A stretch of 64,000 nucleotides of DNA. Origin: CAZPNX01 sp964518765 (GTDB taxonomy: Bacteria; Edwardsbacteria; AC1; EtOH8). Location of the stretch: the NCBI GenBank assembly GCA_964518765.1, contig CAZFJC010000015.1, positions 1-64,000 of the forward strand. The letters run 5' to 3'. The translations under genes were made by a program, and so were the position numbers. Of this stretch, positions 24,722 through 31,515 are shown one piece after another. The notes under the pieces are model-generated. The model worked only from the letters and a program-made list of their open reading frames with translations. It was not told the DNA's origin and searched no databases. Each line of letters starts with the position of its first letter. The stretch's first letter is position 1.

Positions 24722-25455
24722 GCCGTTCCCCGGTGATCGCCATGACCGCCCTGCACAGCCCGGACCGAGAGTCCTACCACCACATTCTAACGGGGCCCTA
24801 TCTGCGGGCGGTGGCCGAAGCCGGCGGCTACCCGATAGTTCTGCCGGCTATGCCGAATAATGTGGGGCCGGGGTTGGACATGGCCGCGGGCCTGCTGCTC
24901 ATTGGCGGAGGGGACATAGAGGCCAGGCACATCGGCAAAACCAATCATCCCCGCGCCAAGTTCTTTAACCCGCTGCGCGACGACTTCGAGCTGGCCATTA
25001 TCAAAGAGGCCCGAAGGAGGAGGATGCCCATGTTCGGCATCTGCCGGGGGCACCAGCTCCTGAACGTGGCCCTGGGCGGGGGGCTGTACCAGGACATCGC
25101 CGACGAGCAGGGCTCTGACTTCGAGCACTACCGGGAGGACCTGCCCAACGACCCGGTGCACTCGGTGAGCATCGCCCCCGACTCCTGCCTGGCCTCGATA
25201 CTGGGGGCCACCCATCTTTCGGTCAACAGCGTCCACCACCAGGCGGTCAAGGAACCGGCAGAGGAGCTTAAGGCCTCGGCCTGGGCCCCGGACGGGGTGA
25301 TAGAGGGGATCGAGGCCCGCGCGCAGGAGGCCGGCTTCGTCCTGGGGGTGCAGTGGCACCCGGAGAGGCTGGTCGATAAAATGCCGGAGCACCGGCAACT
25401 GTTCGAGAGGTTCGTCAAGGCGGCCGAGCAGTATCAACTCACCAAAAAAACCTAA
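24718..25455 (+). CDS. Class I glutamine amidotransferase, peptidase C26 (PuuD-like)
   Basis: 245 residues. The catalytic Cys is in MFGICRGHQLLNVALGGGLY (near residue 108) and the His-Glu pair in VLGVQWHPERL (near 220). LLLIGGGDIEARHIG and SVNSVHHQAVKEPAEEL are the other family motifs. Homologues hydrolyse gamma-glutamyl amides such as gamma-glutamyl-GABA, but the true substrate here cannot be read. GTG 24718 overlaps the previous stop, giving strong operon evidence with the TPR genes. A repeat hairpin directly follows the stop. Confidence 0.88.
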   Translation: MSRSPVIAMTALHSPDRESYHHILTGPYLRAVAEAGGYPIVLPAMPNNVGPGLDMAAGLLLIGGGDIEARHIGKTNHPRAKFFNPLRDDFELAIIKEARRRRMPMFGICRGHQLLNVALGGGLYQDIADEQGSDFEHYREDLPNDPVHSVSIAPDSCLASILGATHLSVNSVHHQAVKEPAEELKASAWAPDGVIEGIEARAQEAGFVLGVQWHPERLVDKMPEHRQLFERFVKAAEQYQLTKKT

Positions 25456-25497
25456 CCGCAAAGGCCGCGGAGGTATGCTCGGCGTTCTCTGCGGTTA
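25454..25497. repeat. AACCGCA...TGCGGTT palindromic intergenic repeat
   Basis: AACCGCAAAGGCCGCGGAGG at the left and TTCTCTGCGGTTAA at the right form a hairpin with a 7-bp outer stem. It overlaps the stop of the amidotransferase gene and ends 15 bases before lepA. It is the same family as 4008-4034. Confidence 0.6.
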
Positions 25498-25512
25498 AAG
25501 AGGGGTATTCGT

Positions 25513-27321
25513 TTGACCCAGTCCCGCATCAGAAATTTCTGCATCATCGCCCACATCGACCATGGCAAGTCGACCCTGGCCGACCGGCTGTTGGAGATGA
25601 CCGGCACCGTCATGAAGAAAGACATGGTGGAGCAGGTGCTGGACAATATGGATCTGGAGCGGGAGCGGGGCATCACCATCAAGATGCACCCGGTGCGCAT
25701 GCTTTACCGGGCGAAGGATGGTCAGGAGTACGTCCTCAACCTGATAGACACCCCGGGCCACGTGGACTTCGGATACGAGGTCTCCCGCTCCCTGGCCGCC
25801 TGCGAAGGGGCGGTGCTGGTGGTGGACGCCACCCAGGGGGTGGAGGCCCAGACGGTGGCCAACCTCTATCAGGCCATAAGCCACGACCTGACGGTGGTGC
25901 CGGTTATCAACAAGGTGGATTTGCCCTCGGCCGAGGTGGGGCGCTGCCGCCAGCAGCTCACCGAGCTGCTGGGCTGCCCGGAGGAGGACATCCTGGAGGC
26001 TAGCGCCAAGACCGGGTTGGGGGTCGACACCTTGCTCGAAGCCATCCTCTCCCGCATCCCCGCCCCCAAGGGGGACGAGGGCGCGCCGCTGCGGGCCTTG
26101 GTCTTCGACTGTGTCTTCGACGTCTACCGAGGGGCCGTACCCTATATTCGTATAGTAGAAGGGGCCCTGCGGGCCGGGATGAAGGTGCGCTTTTTCTCCA
26201 ACGATAAGGAGTTCGAATGCACCGAGGTCGGCACCCTGATGATGGGCATGCATCCCACGAAGGAGCTGTCGGCCGGGGAGGTGGGCTACCTGGTGGCCGG
26301 CATCAAGACCGTCTCCGACGCCCGGGTGGGGGACACCATCACCGACGCCGCCCGGCCGGCGGCCGAACCCCTGCCCGGCTACAAACAGGTCAAGCCCATG
26401 GTCTATGCCGGGCTCTACCCCACCGAAAACCAGCAGTACCCGGAGCTGCGCGAGGCCTTGGAGAAGCTGCGCCTCAACGACGCCGCCCTCTCCTATCAGC
26501 CGGAGAGCTCCACCGCCCTGGGCTTCGGGTTCCGCTGCGGATTTTTGGGAATGCTGCACATGGAGATCGTCCAGGAGCGTCTGGAACGGGAACACGGCCT
26601 GGCGCTGATAACCACTGTGCCCAACGTCGAATATCGGGTGCATACCACCGACGGCCGGATGCTGGTGGTGGACAACCCGGCCGAGATGCCGCCGGAGCAC
26701 CATCTGCTGAAGATCGAGGAGCCGTTCGTGGACGCCGAGGTGGTGCTGCCTTCTGAATACGTGGGAAACATCATGAAGCTGTCGCAGGACCGGCGCGGCA
26801 TCTACAAGAAGCTGGAGTACCTGGACCCGGCCAGGGCCATCCTCCACTACGAGTTTCCCCTGTCCGAGGTGATCTTCGACTTCTACGATAAGCTCAAGAG
26901 CCTGTCCAAGGGCTACGCCAGCCTGGACTACGAGTTTCTGGAGTACCGGGAGTCGGAACTGGTGAAGCTGGACTTACTCATCAACGGCGATCCGGTGGAT
27001 GCCCTGTCGTCCATCGTCCACCAGGAGCGGGCCTTCGAGTGGGGCAAGGCCCTGGTGGTCAAGCTGCGCAAGCTGATTCCCCGCCAGCAGTACGAAGTGG
27101 CCATCCAGGCGGCCATCGGCTCGCGGATCCTGGCCCGGGAGTCGGTCAAGCCGTTCCGCAAAAACGTCACCGCCAAGTGCTACGGCGGCGACATCACCCG
27201 CAAGCGGAAGTTGCTGGAGAAACAGAAGGAGGGCAAGAAGCGGATGAAGCAAGTAGGCAGCGTGGAGATCCCTCAGGAGGCCTTTCTGGCGGTGCTCAAG
27301 GTGGGAGAGGAGGGGGAGTAG
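25513..27321 (+). CDS. lepA: Elongation factor 4 (back-translocating GTPase)
   Basis: 602 residues, the standard LepA length. The G domain shows FCIIAHIDHGKSTLADRL (G1), RERGITIKM (G2), DTPGHVDF (G3) and NKVDLPSA (G4). EF-G-like domains and the LepA-specific C-terminal part (RKNVTAKCYGGDITRKRKLLEKQK, GKKRMKQVGSVEIPQEAF) follow. It acts on stalled ribosomes during translation. TTG 25513 is chosen as the start because it has GAGGGG upstream and gives the usual N-terminus (TQSRIRNFCIIAHID). Confidence 0.96.
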   Translation: MTQSRIRNFCIIAHIDHGKSTLADRLLEMTGTVMKKDMVEQVLDNMDLERERGITIKMHPVRMLYRAKDGQEYVLNLIDTPGHVDFGYEVSRSLAACEGAVLVVDATQGVEAQTVANLYQAISHDLTVVPVINKVDLPSAEVGRCRQQLTELLGCPEEDILEASAKTGLGVDTLLEAILSRIPAPKGDEGAPLRALVFDCVFDVYRGAVPYIRIVEGALRAGMKVRFFSNDKEFECTEVGTLMMGMHPTKELSAGEVGYLVAGIKTVSDARVGDTITDAARPAAEPLPGYKQVKPMVYAGLYPTENQQYPELREALEKLRLNDAALSYQPESSTALGFGFRCGFLGMLHMEIVQERLEREHGLALITTVPNVEYRVHTTDGRMLVVDNPAEMPPEHHLLKIEEPFVDAEVVLPSEYVGNIMKLSQDRRGIYKKLEYLDPARAILHYEFPLSEVIFDFYDKLKSLSKGYASLDYEFLEYRESELVKLDLLINGDPVDALSSIVHQERAFEWGKALVVKLRKLIPRQQYEVAIQAAIGSRILARESVKPFRKNVTAKCYGGDITRKRKLLEKQKEGKKRMKQVGSVEIPQEAFLAVLKVGEEGE

Positions 27322-27322
27322 A

Positions 27323-27356
27323 AAAACGAAATCAGAAGGCAGAAATCAAAATCGGA
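27323..27356. repeat. AAATCAGAAGGCAGAAATC word-like intergenic repeat
   Basis: AAACGAAATCAGAAGGCAG then AAATCAAAATCGG, directly after the lepA stop. It is AT-rich compared with its surroundings and resembles the AAATTCAAATTACAAAA words at 49637 and 51711. Confidence 0.35.
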
Positions 27357-27383
27357 CCAAGTCCGAAACAAAGCGGCAAGACA

Positions 27384-27665
27384 ATGAAGATGGGTTGGAA
27401 AACAGCCTTCCTGGTGGCGGTGGCCGTCCTGGGCTGGACGGTGGCCGTGCTGCTGTTCGTGGTCATGAACCAGTCCACCACCATCGACATCCACAGGAAG
27501 AAGTGCGCCGAGCTGGAGGGCGACCTCAAGGCCCTGGCCGATGTCCTGCCCGGAAAACTGTCGGGGGCAGACGTCGGAAAGCACCACTACCAGAGGCTCC
27601 AATTCACGGTTAGCGAGAAGGACACGGTGGTCGGGGTGCGCTACTGGTGGGACAAGATGCACTGA
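27384..27665 (+). CDS. Small single-pass membrane protein, unknown function
   Basis: 93 residues from ATG 27384. One membrane helix (residues ~5-27, TAFLVAVAVLGWTVAVLLFV) is followed by a short coiled segment (RKKCAELEGDLKALADVLPG) and an extracytoplasmic tail ending VRYWWDKMH. Host-like codon use supports a real gene. It lies between lepA and the signal-peptidase pair and could share their envelope theme, but no family is recognised. The ribosome-binding site is weak. Confidence 0.55.
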   Translation: MKMGWKTAFLVAVAVLGWTVAVLLFVVMNQSTTIDIHRKKCAELEGDLKALADVLPGKLSGADVGKHHYQRLQFTVSEKDTVVGVRYWWDKMH

Positions 27666-27742
27666 TGGGATCAGGGAAACATAAGGTCCTCAGCCATTGC
27701 AGTATAGGATACAGCAACATTTAATCCAACGACCGAGTGAAT

Positions 27743-28543
27743 ATGGCCAAAGAGATCAAGAAAAAGGAAAACGCACTTTTGGCATTCTACCGGGAATGGC
27801 TGGCCCAGCCCAAGCTCACCAAGGAGCAGAAGAGACAGATGCCGCCCTTCAAGCGGTTCTGGCACGAGTGGCTGTGGCCCCTGATCTGGGCAGTGCTGGT
27901 GGTCAAGTTCCTCATCAACCCATTCCTGCTGGCAGCCTACGAGGTTCCCACCGGCTCCATGGAGCGCACCATCCTGCCGGGCGACCGGCTGATGGCCGAC
28001 AAGTTTACCTACGGGGTCCACATCCCCTTCAGCGACGCCTACCTGCTGCCGCTGACCGAGCCCCGGCCCGGGCAGATCATGGTCTTCAAGAGCCCGTTCG
28101 ACGGCAAGACCCTGGTCAAACGATGCGTGGCCGCGGCCGGAGATACGGTGGCCCTGAGGGACAAGGTACTTTTCATCAACGGGAAACCTAGGGAGGAGAG
28201 CTACGTGCGTCATGGGGACCCTCATACCTTCCAGGTGGACACCGCCCTGATCAACCGCTCCCTATTCCAAAGGGCCTGGGAGGAAGGACAGCTGGCCTAT
28301 GAAAGCTCTTTCCGGGACAACTTCGGGCCGGTGGTGGTGCCCCGGGGGCACCTGTTCATGATGGGCGACAACCGGGACGACTCCTTCGACTCCCGTTTCT
28401 GGGGGCCGCTGCCCCGGAAGTACGTCCAGGGCCGGCCATTGTTCATCTTCTGGTCCTGGGACCGCTGGGACAGCCTGCCGTTGCATCTCTTCTGGAAACG
28501 TTTTCGGGTCGGAAGAATCGGAAAGCTGCTGATTACTTCCTAG
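27743..28543 (+). CDS. lepB: Signal peptidase I, copy 1
   Basis: 266 residues. A cytoplasmic N-terminal part (~45 residues) precedes a membrane helix (LIWAVLVVKFLINPFLLAAYE). The catalytic Ser box reads VPTGSMERTILPGDRL and the Lys box KTLVKRCVAAAGDTVALRD. The C-terminal box GDNRDDSFDSRFWGPL is intact. The enzyme cleaves signal peptides of exported proteins at the outer face of the inner membrane. A ~45-residue insert between the last two boxes holds an extra helical loop. ATG 27743 or the GTG six bases earlier may start it. Copy 2 follows after 3 bases. Confidence 0.95.
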   Translation: MAKEIKKKENALLAFYREWLAQPKLTKEQKRQMPPFKRFWHEWLWPLIWAVLVVKFLINPFLLAAYEVPTGSMERTILPGDRLMADKFTYGVHIPFSDAYLLPLTEPRPGQIMVFKSPFDGKTLVKRCVAAAGDTVALRDKVLFINGKPREESYVRHGDPHTFQVDTALINRSLFQRAWEEGQLAYESSFRDNFGPVVVPRGHLFMMGDNRDDSFDSRFWGPLPRKYVQGRPLFIFWSWDRWDSLPLHLFWKRFRVGRIGKLLITS

Positions 28544-28546
28544 GCC

Positions 28547-29263
28547 ATGGGCCATTTCCGGCGACGCAAGAGGAGAACGCTGAGGAGCCGCCTGGCGTCG
28601 CTGTCCCTGGCGGTGCTGGCGGCTCTGTTGCTGAGGGCCTTGGTGATCCAGGCCTACCGCATACCCTCCGGCTCTATGGAGGACACCCTACTGGCCGGGG
28701 ACTATTTAGCGGCCTTCAAGCTGCCATACGGGGTGCGGGAGCCCTTTAGCGGGAAAAAACTGTGGAAAGGCTTCCACCGGCCGAGACGGGGCGATATCCT
28801 CGTCTTCCGCTATCCGCTGGATGGCCGCGATTTCATCAAGCGCTGCGTGGCCGTGGGCGGTGACACGGTGGTCGTCAAAAAAGGAGACCTCTATGTCAAC
28901 GGGGCCAGGGAGAATCTGCCCCAGGCCGTCCATAAGGCAGCGGAGACCATAGAAACCTGGTCCGGCCGCGACCGGCTCTGGAACGCCTCTTACCAGAAAG
29001 CCTGGGAGGAGAGGCGCTTTCTGCAACTGGATTGGGTGCGCGATGACTTCGGACCGGTGGAGGTGCCTCCGGGCCAGCTGTTCATGATGGGCGACAACCG
29101 GGACAACTCCATGGACTCGCGCTTCTGGGGGCCGCTGGCCGAGGCCGAGGTCATAGGCCGGGCGGCCGTCATCTACTGGTCATGGGATCCCGAGGGCCAG
29201 GCTCCCCCCTGGCGTTTCTGGAGCCGGGTGCGGTGGGGCAGGATCGGACGAGCCATAAGATGA
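28547..29263 (+). CDS. lepB: Signal peptidase I, copy 2
   Basis: 238 residues, tandem to copy 1 with a gap of only three bases. One membrane helix (LASLSLAVLAALLLRALVIQ) is followed by the catalytic Ser box RIPSGSMEDTLLAGDYL, the Lys box DFIKRCVAVGGDTVVV and the GDNRDNSMDSRFWGPL box. Both catalytic residues are kept, so both copies should be active. This copy lacks the long cytoplasmic N-terminus of copy 1. Duplicated peptidases may divide substrates between them, e.g. the many secreted proteins with FlgD-type domains in this genome. Confidence 0.94.
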   Translation: MGHFRRRKRRTLRSRLASLSLAVLAALLLRALVIQAYRIPSGSMEDTLLAGDYLAAFKLPYGVREPFSGKKLWKGFHRPRRGDILVFRYPLDGRDFIKRCVAVGGDTVVVKKGDLYVNGARENLPQAVHKAAETIETWSGRDRLWNASYQKAWEERRFLQLDWVRDDFGPVEVPPGQLFMMGDNRDNSMDSRFWGPLAEAEVIGRAAVIYWSWDPEGQAPPWRFWSRVRWGRIGRAIR

Positions 29264-29316
29264 CCATCTATGGTTCTGGAAAATAGACTAATGACCTGAA
29301 AAAAAGCGAGGCCTAG

Positions 29317-30432
29317 GTGAACGAAATAAGTGTTGCCCCGGTGGAGTCGGCAAAGGACCTGGAGGCATTCATCCGGCTGCCGTGGGATATCTACGCCGGA
29401 ATCCCTTCTTGGGTGCCACCGCTGGTGGGGGATCTGAAGAAGCACCTAGATCCGGCCAAAAATCCATTCTTCGAGCACGCTCGGGCCCGCTACTTCCTGG
29501 CCCGGCGTGGCGGCCGGCCGGCCGGGCGCATCTCGGCCCACGTGGACGACAACCACAACCGTTTTCATGGCGAGCGGTGCGGCTTCTTCGGGTTCTTTGA
29601 GTCGATCGACGATCCGGCGGTCGCCGGCGCGCTATTGAAGTCGGCAGGGGAGTGGTTGAAGCTACAGGGGATGGAGATCATCCGCGGCCCGTTCAACTTC
29701 ACTACCAACGATACCGCCGGACTGCTGGTGGACGCCTTCGACAGCCCGCCGGTGATCGAGATGACCTACAACCCACCCTACTATCCCAAATTGGTCGAGG
29801 GCTGCGGACTGTCCAAGGCCATGGACCTCTACGCCTACTTCTTCGACGTGGAGAGGATGGACCGGCGGCGCATCCGGATTCTGTCCGAGCGCATCGAGCG
29901 CAAGGGGATACGCTTCCGCCACCTAGACATCAGGAGGTTCGAAGAGGAGGTCAGGATATTCAAAGAGGTCTACAACCGGGCCTGGGCCAAGAACTGGGGT
30001 TTCATCCCGCTGACCGAGAGGGAGATAGACCATCTGGCCGCCAACTTCAAGTCCATCATCGAGCCTCGGTTCGTCATCTTCGCCTTCGATGGGGAGAGGC
30101 CGGTGGGGGCGCTCTGGGCCCTCCCTGATTTCAACGTGCTGATAAAAAAATTCAACGGCAGGATGGGGCCGTGGCAGATACTCCAGTTCCTTCTGGGAAG
30201 GAGGAGGATAACCCACGGACGGGTGATGACGGCTGGGGTCGTCCAGGAGTACCAGCACCGGGGCATCGAGGCCGGGCTGATCTCCCGGGTGTTCGAGAAC
30301 GGTCTCTCCATGGGCTACAGGACGGGGGAGCTGTCCTGGGTGTTGGAGAACAACATCCCCATGATCAGGCTGGCCGAGGCGGTGGGGGCCAGGGTCTATA
30401 AGACATACAGGGTGTACGAGGCCAGGGTCTGA
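29317..30432 (+). CDS. Large GNAT-like acyltransferase family protein
   Basis: 371 residues. The N-terminal half (FIRLPWDIYAGIPSWVPPL, ARARYFLARRGGRPAGRISA, ERCGFFGFFE) and the C-terminal half each look like a GNAT fold. The latter contains AGVVQEYQHRGIEAGLISRV, an acetyl-CoA-loop-like R-G-I-E-A. RGPFNFTTNDTAGLLVDAFD lies between. Such ~370-residue proteins are widespread in environmental bacteria, but no substrate is established that I can name. GTG 29317 is taken as the start. It is a stand-alone gene closed by a strong terminator. Confidence 0.75.
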   Translation: MNEISVAPVESAKDLEAFIRLPWDIYAGIPSWVPPLVGDLKKHLDPAKNPFFEHARARYFLARRGGRPAGRISAHVDDNHNRFHGERCGFFGFFESIDDPAVAGALLKSAGEWLKLQGMEIIRGPFNFTTNDTAGLLVDAFDSPPVIEMTYNPPYYPKLVEGCGLSKAMDLYAYFFDVERMDRRRIRILSERIERKGIRFRHLDIRRFEEEVRIFKEVYNRAWAKNWGFIPLTEREIDHLAANFKSIIEPRFVIFAFDGERPVGALWALPDFNVLIKKFNGRMGPWQILQFLLGRRRITHGRVMTAGVVQEYQHRGIEAGLISRVFENGLSMGYRTGELSWVLENNIPMIRLAEAVGARVYKTYRVYEARV

Positions 30433-30446
30433 CCATATACCATGAC

Positions 30447-30484
30447 GAACAGGGCCGGACTTAAGTCCGGCCCTGTTCGTTTTA
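30447..30484. terminator. Bidirectional intrinsic terminator
   Basis: A perfect 32-base palindrome (GAACAGGGCCGGACTT / AAGTCCGGCCCTGTTC) followed by GTTTTAG. It lies between the convergent GNAT-like and PAP2 genes. Confidence 0.85.
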
Positions 30485-30493
30485 GCTTCTTTG

Positions 30494-31372
30494 TCATGTT
30501 TGAATATTGGCGGGATTCCTCAAGAAGTGCGGATTCCAGATCTCGGCGATGAGGACGGCCAAAGCGGCCAGAACGAAGCCGGCCATGACGTCGACCACGT
30601 AGTGCAGGCGCAGGAAGACGGTGGCCAGGATCAATAACACTCCGACTGGGAGCAGGAAGGTAAACAGTCTTTTATGATGGGCGTGGGCGTAGTAGAGGAC
30701 GATCAACGTTATGCCGGTGTGGCCCGAGGGGAAGCAGTCGCGTTTGTTGAACTCGCCGGCGTTGAGCACGTCCAGGATCTGGTTGGCCCAAAGCCACCCC
30801 TTTACCGGGCCGGCCTGGGACCCGACCAGGGTGAAGCGGGGGCCGATGGCCGGCACCAGCAGGTAGCCGACGTAGGAGAGGAAGAAGCCTATGGTCACCG
30901 CCAGAAAAAGATGCTCCAGCTCGTGGTGCTTCTGGTCGAAATGAAGGACCAGGGCCAGCGCTATCGGCAGAAAGTAGTAGCTGGAATAGGCCAGGGCCAG
31001 CAGGTCGACCATCAGCGGATGGGTGATCCCCTCCAGCCAGACGGTGGGGTGGACGCCGAAGATGGAGCGGTCGATGCTTATCAGATAGGAGTCCAGGTCG
31101 GGCCGGATGTGGTGGGTGATGTAGCCCAGGCTCTGAAAGACCGGGAGGATGCCGGCGTATGGCGCCCAGCGCCGCAGCAGCTCGAATAACTTGAACGGCC
31201 AGCGGGTGTCCAGCAGCACTAAAAGAAAATAGGATAAAAAAGTCAGGCCGTAGATGGTGAGGACCTGAGGCCATTGGGGAAGGCGCCGGATGTGGAGCAC
31301 GGTTAGCAGGGAAAGGCCCAGCAGAAAGAAGAGATAGAGCCACTCAACCTTTTTGAATTTAACGGCGATCAT
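30494..31372 (-). CDS. PAP2-superfamily membrane phosphatase / phosphotransferase (Aur1-like)
   Basis: 292 residues, six predicted membrane helices. The active-site motifs CFPSGHTGITLIVLYYAHAH and RLHYVVDVMAG are present; the first KxxxxxxRP motif of classical PAP2 is replaced by GPRFTL, as in the inositol-phosphotransferase-like (Aur1/Ipt1) branch. It probably acts on lipid phosphates in the inner membrane. ATG 31372 (MIAVKFKKVEW) is chosen over an in-frame 117-codon extension because a strong promoter lies immediately before it. That promoter leaves essentially no leader. Confidence 0.85.
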   Translation of the reverse strand: MIAVKFKKVEWLYLFFLLGLSLLTVLHIRRLPQWPQVLTIYGLTFLSYFLLVLLDTRWPFKLFELLRRWAPYAGILPVFQSLGYITHHIRPDLDSYLISIDRSIFGVHPTVWLEGITHPLMVDLLALAYSSYYFLPIALALVLHFDQKHHELEHLFLAVTIGFFLSYVGYLLVPAIGPRFTLVGSQAGPVKGWLWANQILDVLNAGEFNKRDCFPSGHTGITLIVLYYAHAHHKRLFTFLLPVGVLLILATVFLRLHYVVDVMAGFVLAALAVLIAEIWNPHFLRNPANIQT

Positions 31373-31378
31373 GCTGAC

Positions 31379-31407
31379 ATGATACCAAATCCGGCGTGAT
31401 TCTTCAA
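31379..31407 (-). promoter_or_regulatory. Promoter of the PAP2 gene, predicted leaderless
   Basis: Minus strand: TTGAAG (31407-31402), exactly 17 bases, TATCAT (31384-31379), then six bases to the ATG at 31372. The expected start of transcription is therefore at or next to the A of the start codon, and there is no ribosome-binding site. Confidence 0.6.
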
Positions 31408-31466
31408 CCGAGCTGAAAGCCAGCCCACCTTCTCGCCGGCTTTCCGCCTTTTTGCCGAATGGAAAG

Positions 31467-31490
31467 GGCCCGACCCTAAAGGGCCGGGCC
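31467..31490 (-). terminator. Hairpin terminator of the C25 peptidase gene
   Basis: GGCCCGACCCT / AGGGCCGGGCC stem (11 pairs with one mismatch) and a two-base loop, 25 bases past the stop. On the minus strand CTTTCC follows, a weak T-tract. Confidence 0.5.
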
Positions 31491-31515
31491 GATGCCTGTC
31501 CGGGAAACCATCTGA

